This document shows, one piece after another, positions 6,286 through 13,937 of a stretch of DNA of 40,549 bases. This stretch comes from Alphaproteobacteria bacterium (GTDB lineage Bacteria > Pseudomonadota > Alphaproteobacteria > UBA6615): contig SHVS01000017.1 in NCBI GenBank assembly GCA_009694135.1, forward strand, positions 1-40,549, given 5' to 3'. A program made the position numbers and the translations under genes. The notes under the pieces are model-generated. The model did no database searches and had not been told where the DNA came from. It saw nothing but the letters and a program-made list of their open reading frames with translations. Position 1 is the first letter of the stretch. Every line of letters begins with the position of its first letter.

Positions 6286-7354
6286 TTACGCGAAAATGCG
6301 TCCGAAGCGGTTGGCGATGAAGTCGTCGTAACTGGCGTCTTCCTGCCGGACGAAACCGGCGGGCGGCAACTTGCCTGCGCGCATCAGATCGACCATCGCG
6401 CACAGACCGCTGGCCGTGGCCGCCTGGATGGCCGACAGCTCGCGCCCGGCCAGAGTCTGGTTATAGATCTTGCGTGCCTGCGACACTTGCGTCAGCAAGC
6501 CGTCCTTCCAGCCGGTCACGGTGGCGAAGATCAGCACCACATCCTGGGCGGTGATCGGGATCGCGGTTTCCAGCACGTCGCGGAACAGCTCGCGGCGTTC
6601 GCCCAGGCGCAACCCGCGCGTCAGGAACCGCGCCAGATCGCGGTGGCCGGGGTAGCGCACGGTCTTGTAGTTGAGGCTGTGCGACACGCCCGACCAGCGT
6701 GTCGCACAGCGTGCCAAGCCCGCCCGAAGTGTGGAAGCACTCATAGGTCACGCCGTCGAGGCTGAACTTCTCCAGCCCGTCGAGCGCCTGGGCGTGGCCG
6801 CGCTTGCCGCCTTCGATGATGTCGCACGGGTTGCAATACTCGTTGATCAGCCCGTCGGTCGACCAGGTGAGGTTGTACATCAAATCATTGGTCGGAAACT
6901 GCGGCAGCGCGCCGACGCGCATATGCACGTCACGCAGGCGCTCGAAGCCTTGCGCCAGATGATGCGCCAGGATCTGGATCGATCCCGGCGCCAGATCGCA
7001 ATGCGGCACGAAGGCGGATGAGGCGCCATCGGCCATGCGCCAAATCGCATTGCCGGTCGAAACGTCCTCGGTCAGGTCGAAGTAATGCGCCCGCGCCATG
7101 CGCGCCGCGCGCGCGACGCCGAGGTTGAGATAATAGGGCAGGGCGCTGACCACCGCGTCCTGGCCGGAGAGCGCCGCGACCAGCGCCTGCTCGTCGGCGA
7201 CCTCGACCGTTTTGAGCGTGACACCCGGTGTGCGTACGCGCGCCAGAGCGGCGCGGTCTTTATCGGCGACGGTGATGGTGAAATCGCCCGTCGCCTGCAG
7301 CAGGTCGGAGATCGCTCCGCCAATCTTGCCCCCGCCCAGCAGCAGCAGTCGCAT
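6286..7354 (-). pseudogene. saccharopine dehydrogenase family oxidoreductase, frameshifted
   Basis: The N-terminal frame (from 7354) begins MRLLLLGGGKIGGAISDLL, a Rossmann GxGxxG dinucleotide-binding motif, and contains the family blocks DAVVSALPYYLN and PHCDLAPG. Near 6690 it loses frame. The rest of the family sequence (SLNYKTVRYPGHRDL, then a C-terminal domain ending at 6286) continues in another frame that is open to 6286. A one-base indel explains the break, and the joined protein would be about 355 aa, normal for the family. Members act on amino-acid or polyamine substrates such as saccharopine or carboxynorspermidine; the substrate here cannot be told. The break sits inside a perfect 13-bp inverted repeat (6676-6710). 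It may be a true mutation or a sequencing error at a hairpin. Confidence 0.85.
6676..6710. repeat. perfect 13-bp inverted repeat at the frameshift site
   Basis: GCTGTGCGACACG and CGTGTCGCACAGC are exact inverted repeats with a 9-nt loop, wholly inside the saccharopine-dehydrogenase-like gene. The reading frame breaks within this structure. Such perfected palindromes can arise by template switching, which also produces frameshifts. Confidence 0.75.
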
Positions 7355-7607
7355 GCGCGCCTCCCCGCGCTCCCCGTGGCATGGGGCGCGGGGGGAATAC
7401 TAGGCGCGGATTAATTGAAAATCATGGAATGGAACGGGGGGGTATGGCTGCACATAGGGCACGCGCCACTGTTGCGATCTGATCACGGCAAATCAAGGAC
7501 GAATCACGTCAGATTTTAACGCCTTGATTTAACGATGAACTTCGGCGCAAGCGCGACCGAGAAGGGGCGCTCGCCGTTGTTGCTGATTTAGCACAAATGC
7601 AACAAAA

Positions 7608-7633
7608 AAGCCTCAGTTAACCAACTGAGGCTT
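7608..7633 (-). terminator. Rho-independent terminator, minus strand
   Basis: An 11-bp perfect stem (AAGCCTCAGTT / AACTGAGGCTT) with a 4-nt loop is followed on the minus strand by a T-run (As at 7604-7609). It could end the ABC exporter transcript or a short minus-strand RNA starting near 7747. Confidence 0.8.
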
Positions 7634-7741
7634 GAGATACGTCAAAAAAAGGAACAAACTTCTTATCTCGTCCATGACGGACGAGTCGTTTCCTCCCTTA
7701 CCTGGAGCCGCGCCACTTCGGTGGTGCGGCTCTCTTTTTTT
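7634..7741 (+). ncRNA. candidate small RNA with exposed anti-Shine-Dalgarno segment
   Basis: The plus strand shows a 7-bp hairpin (CTCGTCC-ATGAC-GGACGAG, 7667-7685), then an unpaired-looking stretch with CCTCCC (7692-7697), then a strong UUCG-loop terminator (7705-7741). Hairpin, single-stranded CCTCCC and terminator is the layout of alphaproteobacterial trans-acting sRNAs that block ribosome binding sites. The 5' end is not defined and the start given is arbitrary. The opposite strand is an alternative: it carries GGAGG, a possible promoter and its own terminator. I do not recognise a named family. Confidence 0.4.
7705..7741 (+). terminator. Rho-independent terminator with UUCG tetraloop
   Basis: GAGCCGCGCCAC / GTGGTGCGGCTC forms a 12-bp stem (one G-U pair) closed by TTCG, followed by TC and seven Ts. 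It is a textbook plus-strand terminator. No plus-strand protein gene ends nearby, which points to a non-coding transcript. Confidence 0.85.
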
Positions 7742-7943
7742 GTGCGCGATTTCAAGATAGCAAAACGTTTCACGCCGCGCAACGCATTTCTCCGCAATTA
7801 TTGCTCAAAATCAGGCCCATGCGAATCATTTCATGACCTGGGGCACAAACAGGGTGCACCCCACGCCAAAAATCCGGCGCGCGCGACCTTGTTCTGCGAA
7901 AGATGTCTAAGAAAAACGCACAACATACTGATATATATTAATA

Positions 7944-9677
7944 CTATGGCAACGTGGTCGCGGCAATGGGTTGGGCGTCGCCCTGGCGGGCCAAGCTCAG
8001 TTCCGAGTCGTGAAACCGGCGCAGCGTGCTGCGATGTCCGACGCTGACGATGGTCGGATGCCACGGCGCGGCACGCAGCAATGCGTATAATTGCGCCTCG
8101 GATTCTTCGTCCAGCGCCGAGGTCGCTTCATCGAGAAACACCGCCGCCGGCCGCGCCAGCAACACGCGCGCGAAGGCGATGCGCTGTTGTTCGCCGGGCG
8201 AAAGACGCTGCGACCAGTGATCACTCGCGTTCAACTCCGGCGCCAGCGCGCCCAGCCCGACCTTGAGCAACACGGCACCCATTTCGGCATCGGAATGGCC
8301 GCGTCCATCATCGGGATAGGCGAGCGCTTGGCGCAAGGTGCCGAGCGACAGGTAGGGCTGTTGCGGCACAAAGAAGCTGCGCCCCGCCGGCAAGGTGACG
8401 GAGCCGCGCGCGAACGGCCACAGGCCGGCGATGGCGCGCAACAGCGTGCTTTTGCCGGCACCGGTCGGGCCGGTGATCAAAAGCGTCGCGCCGGGTTCGG
8501 CCGAAAGCGCGATTCCGGACAACAGCGGCTTCCCGTGCGGCAGGGTGAGCGACAGATCGCGGGCCGTGACGCTGTCGCCGGCGCTGGAGATCACCACACC
8601 GCCGGGCTGGGCGGCGCGCGCCGCCACCGCGTCGATATGGCTGTCGAAGGTGGCGAGCCGCTGCACCACCGACTGCCAATTCGCCAGGTCGGGATAGACG
8701 TTGATGATGTACGATAAAGATTCCTGCACTTGGTTGAAGGCTTGGGCGGTTTGCATCAGATCGCCGAGCTGGATCTGCTTCGCGAAGTAACGCGGCGCCT
8801 GCAGGATATAGGGAAACACGACGGCGGCTTGGCCGTAACCGAAGGCAAAGGCGTTATAGACCGCCTGCCGCCGCATGATGCCGAGGAAATTGTTGAACAC
8901 CTCGCGAAAGCGGTCGGTCAGAATCGAGCGCTCGCGCTCCTCGCCGCGATAAAAGGCGACGCTTTCGGTATTTTCGCGCAAACGCATGAGTCCGAAACGG
9001 AAGTCGGCTTCAAAGCGCTGCTGGTTGAAATTGAGCTTCACCAGCGGCCGGCTGATTTTCGTCGTGATCCAGGTACCGACCGCGGCATAGGCGACCGCGA
9101 GCCAGACCATATAGGCGGGAATGGTGATCTCGCCGAGGAAGCCCAGGGGCAGTGTGATCGGACCGGAGAGCGACCAGAGGACGGCGACAAAGGAAAAAAA
9201 CGATACGACCGAGCTCAGCAATCCGAGCGAGAGCGACAGGGTGCTGTCGGCGAAATCGCGCAAATCCTCGGCGACGCGCTGATCCGGATTGTCGGTGCGC
9301 TCGGCGCCCAATTGCATTTGGAAATAGGCGCGATCCTTGAGCCACCGGCCCAGATAGACATCCGTCAGCCAGCGCCGCCAGCGGATGCGTAACATCTGGC
9401 TGAAATAGGTGCGGCAGATGCCGGCGATGATGAACGCCGACGCCAAGCCGCTGAAAACCAGCAATTGCTGGAAAAATCCTGGCTGGTCGAAGTTCTGGAG
9501 CGTGTTGAAAAAGGCGTTATTCCAGTAGCTGAAGACGACATTCAGCCCGACCTGGCCGAGGTTGAGCGCTATCACGACGGCGAGCAGCCCGCGCGCCCAC
9601 CATTTGTCGGTGGAGAACCAATAGGGCCAGGCGATGCGGAAAGCGTCTTTCAGGGTCGGCCAGAATTTGATGTTCAC
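7944..9677 (-). CDS. YddA/SbmA-type ABC transporter, fused membrane and ATPase domains
   Basis: The 577-aa protein has an N-terminal SbmA/BacA-like membrane domain with about six helices (family blocks include FSYWNNAFFNTLQ, WRRWLTDVYLGRWL, NPDQRVAEDL and FNQVQESLSYIIN). A complete ATPase domain follows: Walker A GPTGAGKST (about 403-411), signature LSPGEQQ (about 492-498), Walker B VFLDE (about 513-517) and the following ATSALD. This is the architecture of E. coli YddA and of vitamin-B12/peptide-type exporters or importers; the substrate is unknown. The GTG at 9677 is preferred because GGAG lies six bases upstream. An alternative start at 9740 adds 21 residues without family similarity. tRNA-Phe lies about 100 bp upstream on the same strand. 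Confidence 0.88.
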   Translation of the reverse strand: MNIKFWPTLKDAFRIAWPYWFSTDKWWARGLLAVVIALNLGQVGLNVVFSYWNNAFFNTLQNFDQPGFFQQLLVFSGLASAFIIAGICRTYFSQMLRIRWRRWLTDVYLGRWLKDRAYFQMQLGAERTDNPDQRVAEDLRDFADSTLSLSLGLLSSVVSFFSFVAVLWSLSGPITLPLGFLGEITIPAYMVWLAVAYAAVGTWITTKISRPLVKLNFNQQRFEADFRFGLMRLRENTESVAFYRGEERERSILTDRFREVFNNFLGIMRRQAVYNAFAFGYGQAAVVFPYILQAPRYFAKQIQLGDLMQTAQAFNQVQESLSYIINVYPDLANWQSVVQRLATFDSHIDAVAARAAQPGGVVISSAGDSVTARDLSLTLPHGKPLLSGIALSAEPGATLLITGPTGAGKSTLLRAIAGLWPFARGSVTLPAGRSFFVPQQPYLSLGTLRQALAYPDDGRGHSDAEMGAVLLKVGLGALAPELNASDHWSQRLSPGEQQRIAFARVLLARPAAVFLDEATSALDEESEAQLYALLRAAPWHPTIVSVGHRSTLRRFHDSELSLARQGDAQPIAATTLP

Positions 9678-9777
9678 GGCATGCTCCGCGGCGAGAAGGG
9701 GCGGGCCGGCAGAATGCGGCAGCGGACCGGCCAAGGCCAACCGGCGCGCGCTTTGTTCATCGCTTGTGGGGAGGCAA

Positions 9778-9853
9778 TGGTGCCCAGGGATGGAGTTGAA
9801 CCACCGACACGGGGATTTTCAGTCCCCTGCTCTACCACCTGAGCTACCTGGGC
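9778..9853 (-). tRNA. tRNA-Phe (GAA)
   Basis: A full cloverleaf with acceptor GCCCAGG/CCTGGGC, anticodon loop CTGAAAA (anticodon GAA), T-loop TTCAACT and encoded CCA. A TATAAC (minus strand, 9864-9869) lies directly upstream as a possible -10 element. Confidence 0.97.
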
Positions 9854-9946
9854 GCCGGCGCGGGTTATAGGGGAGGGGCGCGCCAAGGTCCAGCAAGGGC
9901 GCGGATTTGCCCCAGCCTCCTTTTTCGCCCCGCCCTTCGTCCAGGC

Positions 9947-10654
9947 TTAGGGCGTCGTTCGGACGGTGATGTCGTCGAAGGACGTGGCGGCGTCTGATTT
10001 GGTCCACAAGCCGATGCCCCCCGGGCCGCTAAAGGTGCGGTCCTCGGCTTCGAGCAGCTTCTTCCCGTCGAGCCAACCCTCGATGTGCGACCCGCGCTGC
10101 ACGATCTTGATCGTGAACCACTCGCCGGTTTTTGGTGCAAGATCGGAGGCGTCGGCAAGCTGCACCCGGCTACCGTCGCGGACAAAATACAGGCGGAAAT
10201 TGTGCTCCAGCGGGTTGTAGCGGGCGATGTAGTAGTTTCCGGCGTCCTTGACGCGCCAGATCGGGCCGCCGCCCTGGTCGGAGCGCCCACTGTCGGCGCG
10301 CAAAGACATCTCGATCTCGCCGTCCTGGAACTTCACCGCATCCGTCCAGCACAGATTGAAGGTGTTGCTGCCGACGATGCGCGACAACAGCCCGCCATCG
10401 GGCGCGCCGGTGAGCGCCAACACGCGGTCGCCGCTTTTGGCTCCGCGACCGGCCACCACGCGCCATGCGGCCAGTTGCGAACCGGAGTTGGTGGCCGCGA
10501 TCCGCCAACCGGCAGGCAGGGTCCCGGCCGGGACGTCCTCGAACTTCCAGCTTTGTTCGGCGCCCCAAGCCTGCTGCGCGGTCAGGACGCTTGAAGCCAG
10601 CGCGTACAGGCCGAAGCCTGTGGCGACGGCGAGCAGAAACTTGCGGTGACGCAT
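9947..10654 (-). CDS. secreted DUF1080/LamG-like (concanavalin-fold) protein
   Basis: A 235-aa protein with a signal peptide (MRHRKFLLAV..., probable cleavage after AWGA at about 31). A single beta-rich domain resembles DUF1080 / 3-keto-disaccharide hydrolase and LamG-like folds: 'WKFEDVPAGTLPAGW' near the start, 'GGPIWRVKDAGNYYIARYNPLEHNFRLY' in the middle (cited in part) and 'GPGGIGLWTKSDAATSFDDITV' near the end. Such domains bind or process carbohydrates, but the catalytic role here is unknown. The start at 10654 has GGGAG six bases upstream; a TTG at 10672 would add six residues. It follows rng on the same strand, in the place where yacG often sits in related genomes. Confidence 0.7.
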   Translation of the reverse strand: MRHRKFLLAVATGFGLYALASSVLTAQQAWGAEQSWKFEDVPAGTLPAGWRIAATNSGSQLAAWRVVAGRGAKSGDRVLALTGAPDGGLLSRIVGSNTFNLCWTDAVKFQDGEIEMSLRADSGRSDQGGGPIWRVKDAGNYYIARYNPLEHNFRLYFVRDGSRVQLADASDLAPKTGEWFTIKIVQRGSHIEGWLDGKKLLEAEDRTFSGPGGIGLWTKSDAATSFDDITVRTTP

Positions 10655-10699
10655 GGGAGACTCCCTGTTCAACTGTGGGCCAGTCTGCCCCGGTCGCGC

Positions 10700-12127
10700 T
10701 CAGCCGTCAGCTGTGATTTCGTCCCCGTCGAGCTTGAGCCGATCGCTGGCCACGACGCGCAACCGCCCGATGGCGGCAAGGGCATCGGCGTAGGCCGCGG
10801 CCAGCGGGCCGGCGAAAGCCTCCGCGACTTGCGGCGCGACGCTGAGGGTGAGCGTCCGTCCAGGCCGCGCGCGGGCGGCGGCGAGCGCGCGTCGGAGTGC
10901 AGCCAGCGCGGCGGCATCGAGCCGCGGTGACGGCTGCGGACGCGCGGCCTGAAGTCGTTCGGCGAGCGACGGCCCGCCGCGCTTCCGGCTGAGTTCCAGC
11001 AGCCCGAGCGACGTCAGTCCATGCACGTCGCTGCGGGTCGGATCGTCGGCCAGCGCCCGGCGCAGCGCGCCGATCAGACGCGGGGCTTCCGCGCCGACAC
11101 GCACGCAATCGATCACGATCGTGCCGGCAATGGCGCGCAGGCGCAGTTGGCGCGCGATCTCGGCGATCGCGGTGAAGTTAAGCTCGGAGGCGGCTGAGCC
11201 CGGCTTGCCGGCAAAGCCGCGGCTGTTGATGTCGATGGCGGTCAGCGTCTCACCCGGCTCGAATAGCAACTCGCCGCCGCCCGGAAGCTCGATCCGCGGC
11301 GTCAACGCCTGCTCGATCGCCGCCTCGATGCCGAGCGTCTCGAAGGGAGTCGAAGGGCCGGACCAGATTTCGACTTCGGCCACGCCGTCCGGGGCAAAAT
11401 CATCTCGCCAGCGGCGCAGCGCCGCGCCGGTCAGCGAGTCGCTGGCGATCAATCGCGGCAGGGACTTTAGCCCGAACGCCGACATGAGCCGCGCCGCCGG
11501 CTCCGGTCCGGGGTCGAGGCAGGCCGGGGCCGCAACCCTATCGCGCCGCGCATCGATCGCGCGCCAGCGCTGGCGCAGAAGTTCGAGTTCGGCTCCGGCC
11601 GCCGTTTCGCGCTCGGTTGCGTCTAACAGGGCGAGGCGCGGGCGCACGCCTTCGTGCTCGGCGAGCAGCGGCGCGAGCATCAGCAACAGCCGCTCGCCGG
11701 CTTTCTCCGGTATTGCTTCGGGCAAGGTGACGCCGGCGCCGCCCGGTCGAAAGTCGAGCAAACGACCGCGCAAGGTGATCTGTGTCGTCAGCGGCGGGCC
11801 CTTGTCGCCATGCGCCTCGGCTTGCACTTGCACTGGTATCGCCGCGCCTTGGTGCAGCAGCCGCTCGATCCGTCTATGCCGGCCGGGCGCCTCCGCCGCG
11901 CGATCGACATCGCGCGCGCGCAGGAATCCGTCCTGTCCCTCGCCGAGCGCGACGAAGGCGGCGTTGAGTCCAGGATCGATGCGCGTGACGCGGCCGAGAT
12001 AGATCGCGCCGCTACGGCTCGGCTCATGCGCGCGCCAATGCTCGACCTGCACGGTCCGTCCATCGGCCAGCGCCGCCGCGCGCAGCTCGCCCGGCGAGGC
12101 CTCCAGCACGACCGTATCTATTGCCAT
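10700..12127 (-). CDS. rng: ribonuclease G/E family endoribonuclease
   Basis: This is a 475-aa RNase E/G-type enzyme for RNA processing and decay. An N-terminal S1-like region (SGAIYLGRVTRIDPGLNAAF, 39-58, then GEGQDGFL) precedes the catalytic core with metal-binding D299 in TAIDINSRGF and D340 in TIVIDCVRVGA, matching the two aspartates of RNase E (D303, D346). The zinc-link CPxC motif that joins RNase E/G subunits is not visible: after LELSRKRGG the chain runs into an Ala/Arg-rich region. This is therefore a shortened, divergent member like those found next to maf in other alphaproteobacteria. The ATG at 12127 overlaps the maf stop (ATGGCAATAG), so it is translated right after maf. Confidence 0.88.
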   Translation of the reverse strand: MAIDTVVLEASPGELRAAALADGRTVQVEHWRAHEPSRSGAIYLGRVTRIDPGLNAAFVALGEGQDGFLRARDVDRAAEAPGRHRRIERLLHQGAAIPVQVQAEAHGDKGPPLTTQITLRGRLLDFRPGGAGVTLPEAIPEKAGERLLLMLAPLLAEHEGVRPRLALLDATERETAAGAELELLRQRWRAIDARRDRVAAPACLDPGPEPAARLMSAFGLKSLPRLIASDSLTGAALRRWRDDFAPDGVAEVEIWSGPSTPFETLGIEAAIEQALTPRIELPGGGELLFEPGETLTAIDINSRGFAGKPGSAASELNFTAIAEIARQLRLRAIAGTIVIDCVRVGAEAPRLIGALRRALADDPTRSDVHGLTSLGLLELSRKRGGPSLAERLQAARPQPSPRLDAAALAALRRALAAARARPGRTLTLSVAPQVAEAFAGPLAAAYADALAAIGRLRVVASDRLKLDGDEITADG

Positions 12128-12693
12128 GGGTAGCCGCTGCCGGCGAGCAGCGCCGAGGTTTCGGCCAGGGCGAGGCCGACCACATTGCTGTAGGAGCCGG
12201 AGATCCACGGGATGAAGGCGGCGGCGCGGCCTTGGATCGCGTAGCCGCCGGCCTTGCCGTGCCACTCGCCGCTGTCGAGATAGCTCGCGATTTCCGCCGG
12301 CGTCAGGCGCTTGAAGCGCACCACGCTGGTGACGATGCGCGTCGCGACGCGCCCGTCCGGGGCGATCAGCGCGATGCCGCCGATCACGCGGTGTCTCTGC
12401 CCGGACAGGAGTTCGAGACAGGCTTGCGCGCTGGCGCGGTCGAGCGCTTTGGGCAAGAGGCGACGGCCGACGGCGACCACCGTATCGGCAGCCAGAATGG
12501 CGGCTTGCGGACGCTGGCGGCGGACTTCCTCGGCCTTGGCGATGGAAAGGCGCAAGGCGAGCGTGCGGGCCTGTTCGCGCGGGCGCGGCGTCTCGTCGAT
12601 CGCGGCGGCCAGGACTTCATCCGGGCGCACGCCGAGCTGGGCCAAAAGCTCGATCCGGCGCGGCGAGGCCGAGGCGAGAACGAGCGCGTTCAT
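12118..12693 (-). CDS. maf: Maf/YhdE-type nucleoside triphosphate pyrophosphatase
   Basis: The 191-aa protein starts with the Maf signature ALVLASASPRRIELL (residues 3-17). It carries AIDETPRP (about 31-38) and the catalytic-base block ILAADTVVAVG with D70, then the Maf-typical RHRVIGGIAL and the YLDSGEWHGKAGGYAIQG block. Maf proteins hydrolyse non-canonical or canonical NTPs such as dTTP/UTP to monophosphates and help prevent misincorporation or regulate septation. It lies between infA and rng, the classical alphaproteobacterial order, and overlaps rng by 10 bp. Confidence 0.94.
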   Translation of the reverse strand: MNALVLASASPRRIELLAQLGVRPDEVLAAAIDETPRPREQARTLALRLSIAKAEEVRRQRPQAAILAADTVVAVGRRLLPKALDRASAQACLELLSGQRHRVIGGIALIAPDGRVATRIVTSVVRFKRLTPAEIASYLDSGEWHGKAGGYAIQGRAAAFIPWISGSYSNVVGLALAETSALLAGSGYPWQ

Positions 12694-12721
12694 CGCCGCA
12701 ACCGTTCAGACAGGGACCCGA

Positions 12722-12940
12722 CTATTTGAAACGGAAGGTGATGCGCCCCTTGGTCAGGTCATAGGGCGTCATTTCGACATTTACCTTGTCGCCGGCCAGC
12801 ACGCGGATGCGGTTCTTGCGCATCTTGCCGGAGGTGTTGGCCAGCACTTCGTGGCTGTTTTCGAGCTGCACGCGAAACATCGCATTGGGCAGAACCTCGC
12901 TCACCACACCGGGGAACTCAAGCAAATCCTCTTTGGCCAT
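12722..12940 (-). CDS. infA: translation initiation factor IF-1
   Basis: A 72-aa OB-fold protein starting [20 protein letters not shown] and ending [13 protein letters not shown], the full length of bacterial IF-1. It binds the A site of the 30S subunit during initiation with IF-2 and IF-3. The gene starts the infA-maf-rng run. A promoter-like TTGACC-N18-TTACTA precedes it. Confidence 0.98.
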   Translation of the reverse strand: MAKEDLLEFPGVVSEVLPNAMFRVQLENSHEVLANTSGKMRKNRIRVLAGDKVNVEMTPYDLTKGRITFRFK

Positions 12941-12967
12941 CGCTGGGTCCTATGCAGTTATGGACGC

Positions 12968-12997
12968 TAGTAAGTAAATAACTTTGGCGAGGGTCAA
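12968..12997 (-). promoter_or_regulatory. possible sigma-70 promoter of infA
   Basis: On the minus strand TTGACC (12992-12997) and TTACTA (12968-12973) are 18 bp apart and end 28 bp before the infA start, in the only AT-rich stretch between infA and the phosphatase gene. Confidence 0.4.
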
Positions 12998-13013
12998 CCG
13001 CTTTTGTCGCATG

Positions 13014-13460
13014 CTAGGGGCTGGATCCGCCGATCGGCGGGAAGCGCTCCATGACCTTGGCCCACAAATGGTCGCGGATTTGGCGATAGCCCGCCAGCAC
13101 GCCCTCGCGGTTCATGCCCTCGAACATCGCGGGGTCATAGGTCGGCCAGTATTCGACCGCGCAGGCCAGCGTGCGCGTCATCTCGATCGCCCGATGCTGC
13201 GCCTGCGGCGACAGGGTGACGATCACGTCGAAGGATGCATCGGGCAGGGCGCGCATGCTTTTCGGGCGATGCTGCGAGATGTCGAGCCCGATTTCCTCCA
13301 TCACCGCGGCGGCGAAGGGGTCGGGCTCGCCCGCGCGGACGCCGGCGCTATCGACATAGATGCGCGTGCCATGCAGGTGCTTGAGCATCGCCTCGGCCAT
13401 GGCGGAGCGCACCGCGTTCTGGTCGCAGGCGAACAGGACCGCGCCGGGAAGTTCGCTCAC
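13014..13460 (-). CDS. low-molecular-weight protein-tyrosine-phosphatase / arsenate-reductase-like protein
   Basis: The 148-aa protein has the P-loop CX5R near its N-terminus (C12-DQNAV-R18-S) preceded by hydrophobic VLFA, as in LMW phosphatases. A later WPTYDP could supply the general acid. Members dephosphorylate tyrosine or reduce arsenate; the position between UPF0262 and infA is standard in alphaproteobacteria and gives no substrate. It starts four bases after the UPF0262 stop, so the two are co-translated. Confidence 0.85.
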   Translation of the reverse strand: MSELPGAVLFACDQNAVRSAMAEAMLKHLHGTRIYVDSAGVRAGEPDPFAAAVMEEIGLDISQHRPKSMRALPDASFDVIVTLSPQAQHRAIEMTRTLACAVEYWPTYDPAMFEGMNREGVLAGYRQIRDHLWAKVMERFPPIGGSSP

Positions 13461-13464
13461 GCGC

Positions 13465-13929
13465 TCAAGCCTTGAGATGCATGACGCACAGCAGGGTGAA
13501 CAGCCGGCGGGCGGTCAGGTCGTCGATTTCGACCTGGCCGGCGAGCCGGCTTCTGAGCAGTTCGGAGCCCTCGTTGTGCAAGCCGCGCCGCCCCATGTCG
13601 ATCGCCTCGATGCGCTGCAGGGTCGAAGTGCGGATGGCTTCGAAGTAGCTGTCGCAGACGGTGAAGTAGTCCTTGATCGTCTTGCGCAAACTGCCGAGCG
13701 GCAGCGATACTTGCCCGATCGGCGCATCGGTTGCGTCGGCGATGTCGAGAACCAGGCTCTGATCCTTGAGCGCGAGCGTGACGGCGTAGGGGCCGGGGCC
13801 GTGCCCGAGGTAGCGAAAGGAGTTGTCCTGCAGCAGGTCGTAGATCGCGACCGCGCGCTCTTTCTCGATCTCCGGGTTGTAGCGGACGATGCCCGGCTGA
13901 GCGACCGTCAGCCGGGCGATCTTATCCAA
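13465..13929 (-). CDS. UPF0262 family protein
   Basis: A 154-aa soluble protein matching UPF0262 in length and in landmarks: PEIEKERAVAIYDLLQDN, the SLPLGSLRKTIKDYFTVCDSYFEAI block (cited in part) and IEAIDMGRRGLHNEGSELL. The function is not known. It sits 8 bp after hisD, in the order hisD-UPF0262-phosphatase-infA seen across alphaproteobacteria. Confidence 0.92.
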   Translation of the reverse strand: MDKIARLTVAQPGIVRYNPEIEKERAVAIYDLLQDNSFRYLGHGPGPYAVTLALKDQSLVLDIADATDAPIGQVSLPLGSLRKTIKDYFTVCDSYFEAIRTSTLQRIEAIDMGRRGLHNEGSELLRSRLAGQVEIDDLTARRLFTLLCVMHLKA

Positions 13930-13937
13930 GGCGCGGC

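Larger units (their letters stand above)
7355..7943. other. gene-free interval with two terminators and possible overlapping RNAs
   Basis: This 589-bp stretch between the saccharopine-dehydrogenase-like gene and the ABC exporter has no convincing protein gene. It holds a minus-strand terminator (7604-7633), a plus-strand terminator (7705-7741) and a short hairpin between them (7667-7685). A minus-strand promoter match (TTGCGC-N17-TATCTT, plus-strand 7754-7782) lies just outside. A plus-strand frame at 7721-8047 starts inside the terminator and overlaps the end of the ABC gene, so it is not accepted. The parts at 7400-7600 and 7785-7943 show no features I can name. Confidence 0.6.

Noticed and set aside
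7721-8047. 108-codon plus-strand frame
   Set aside because: Starts inside the UUCG terminator, overlaps the 3' end of the ABC exporter gene and lacks protein-like composition.
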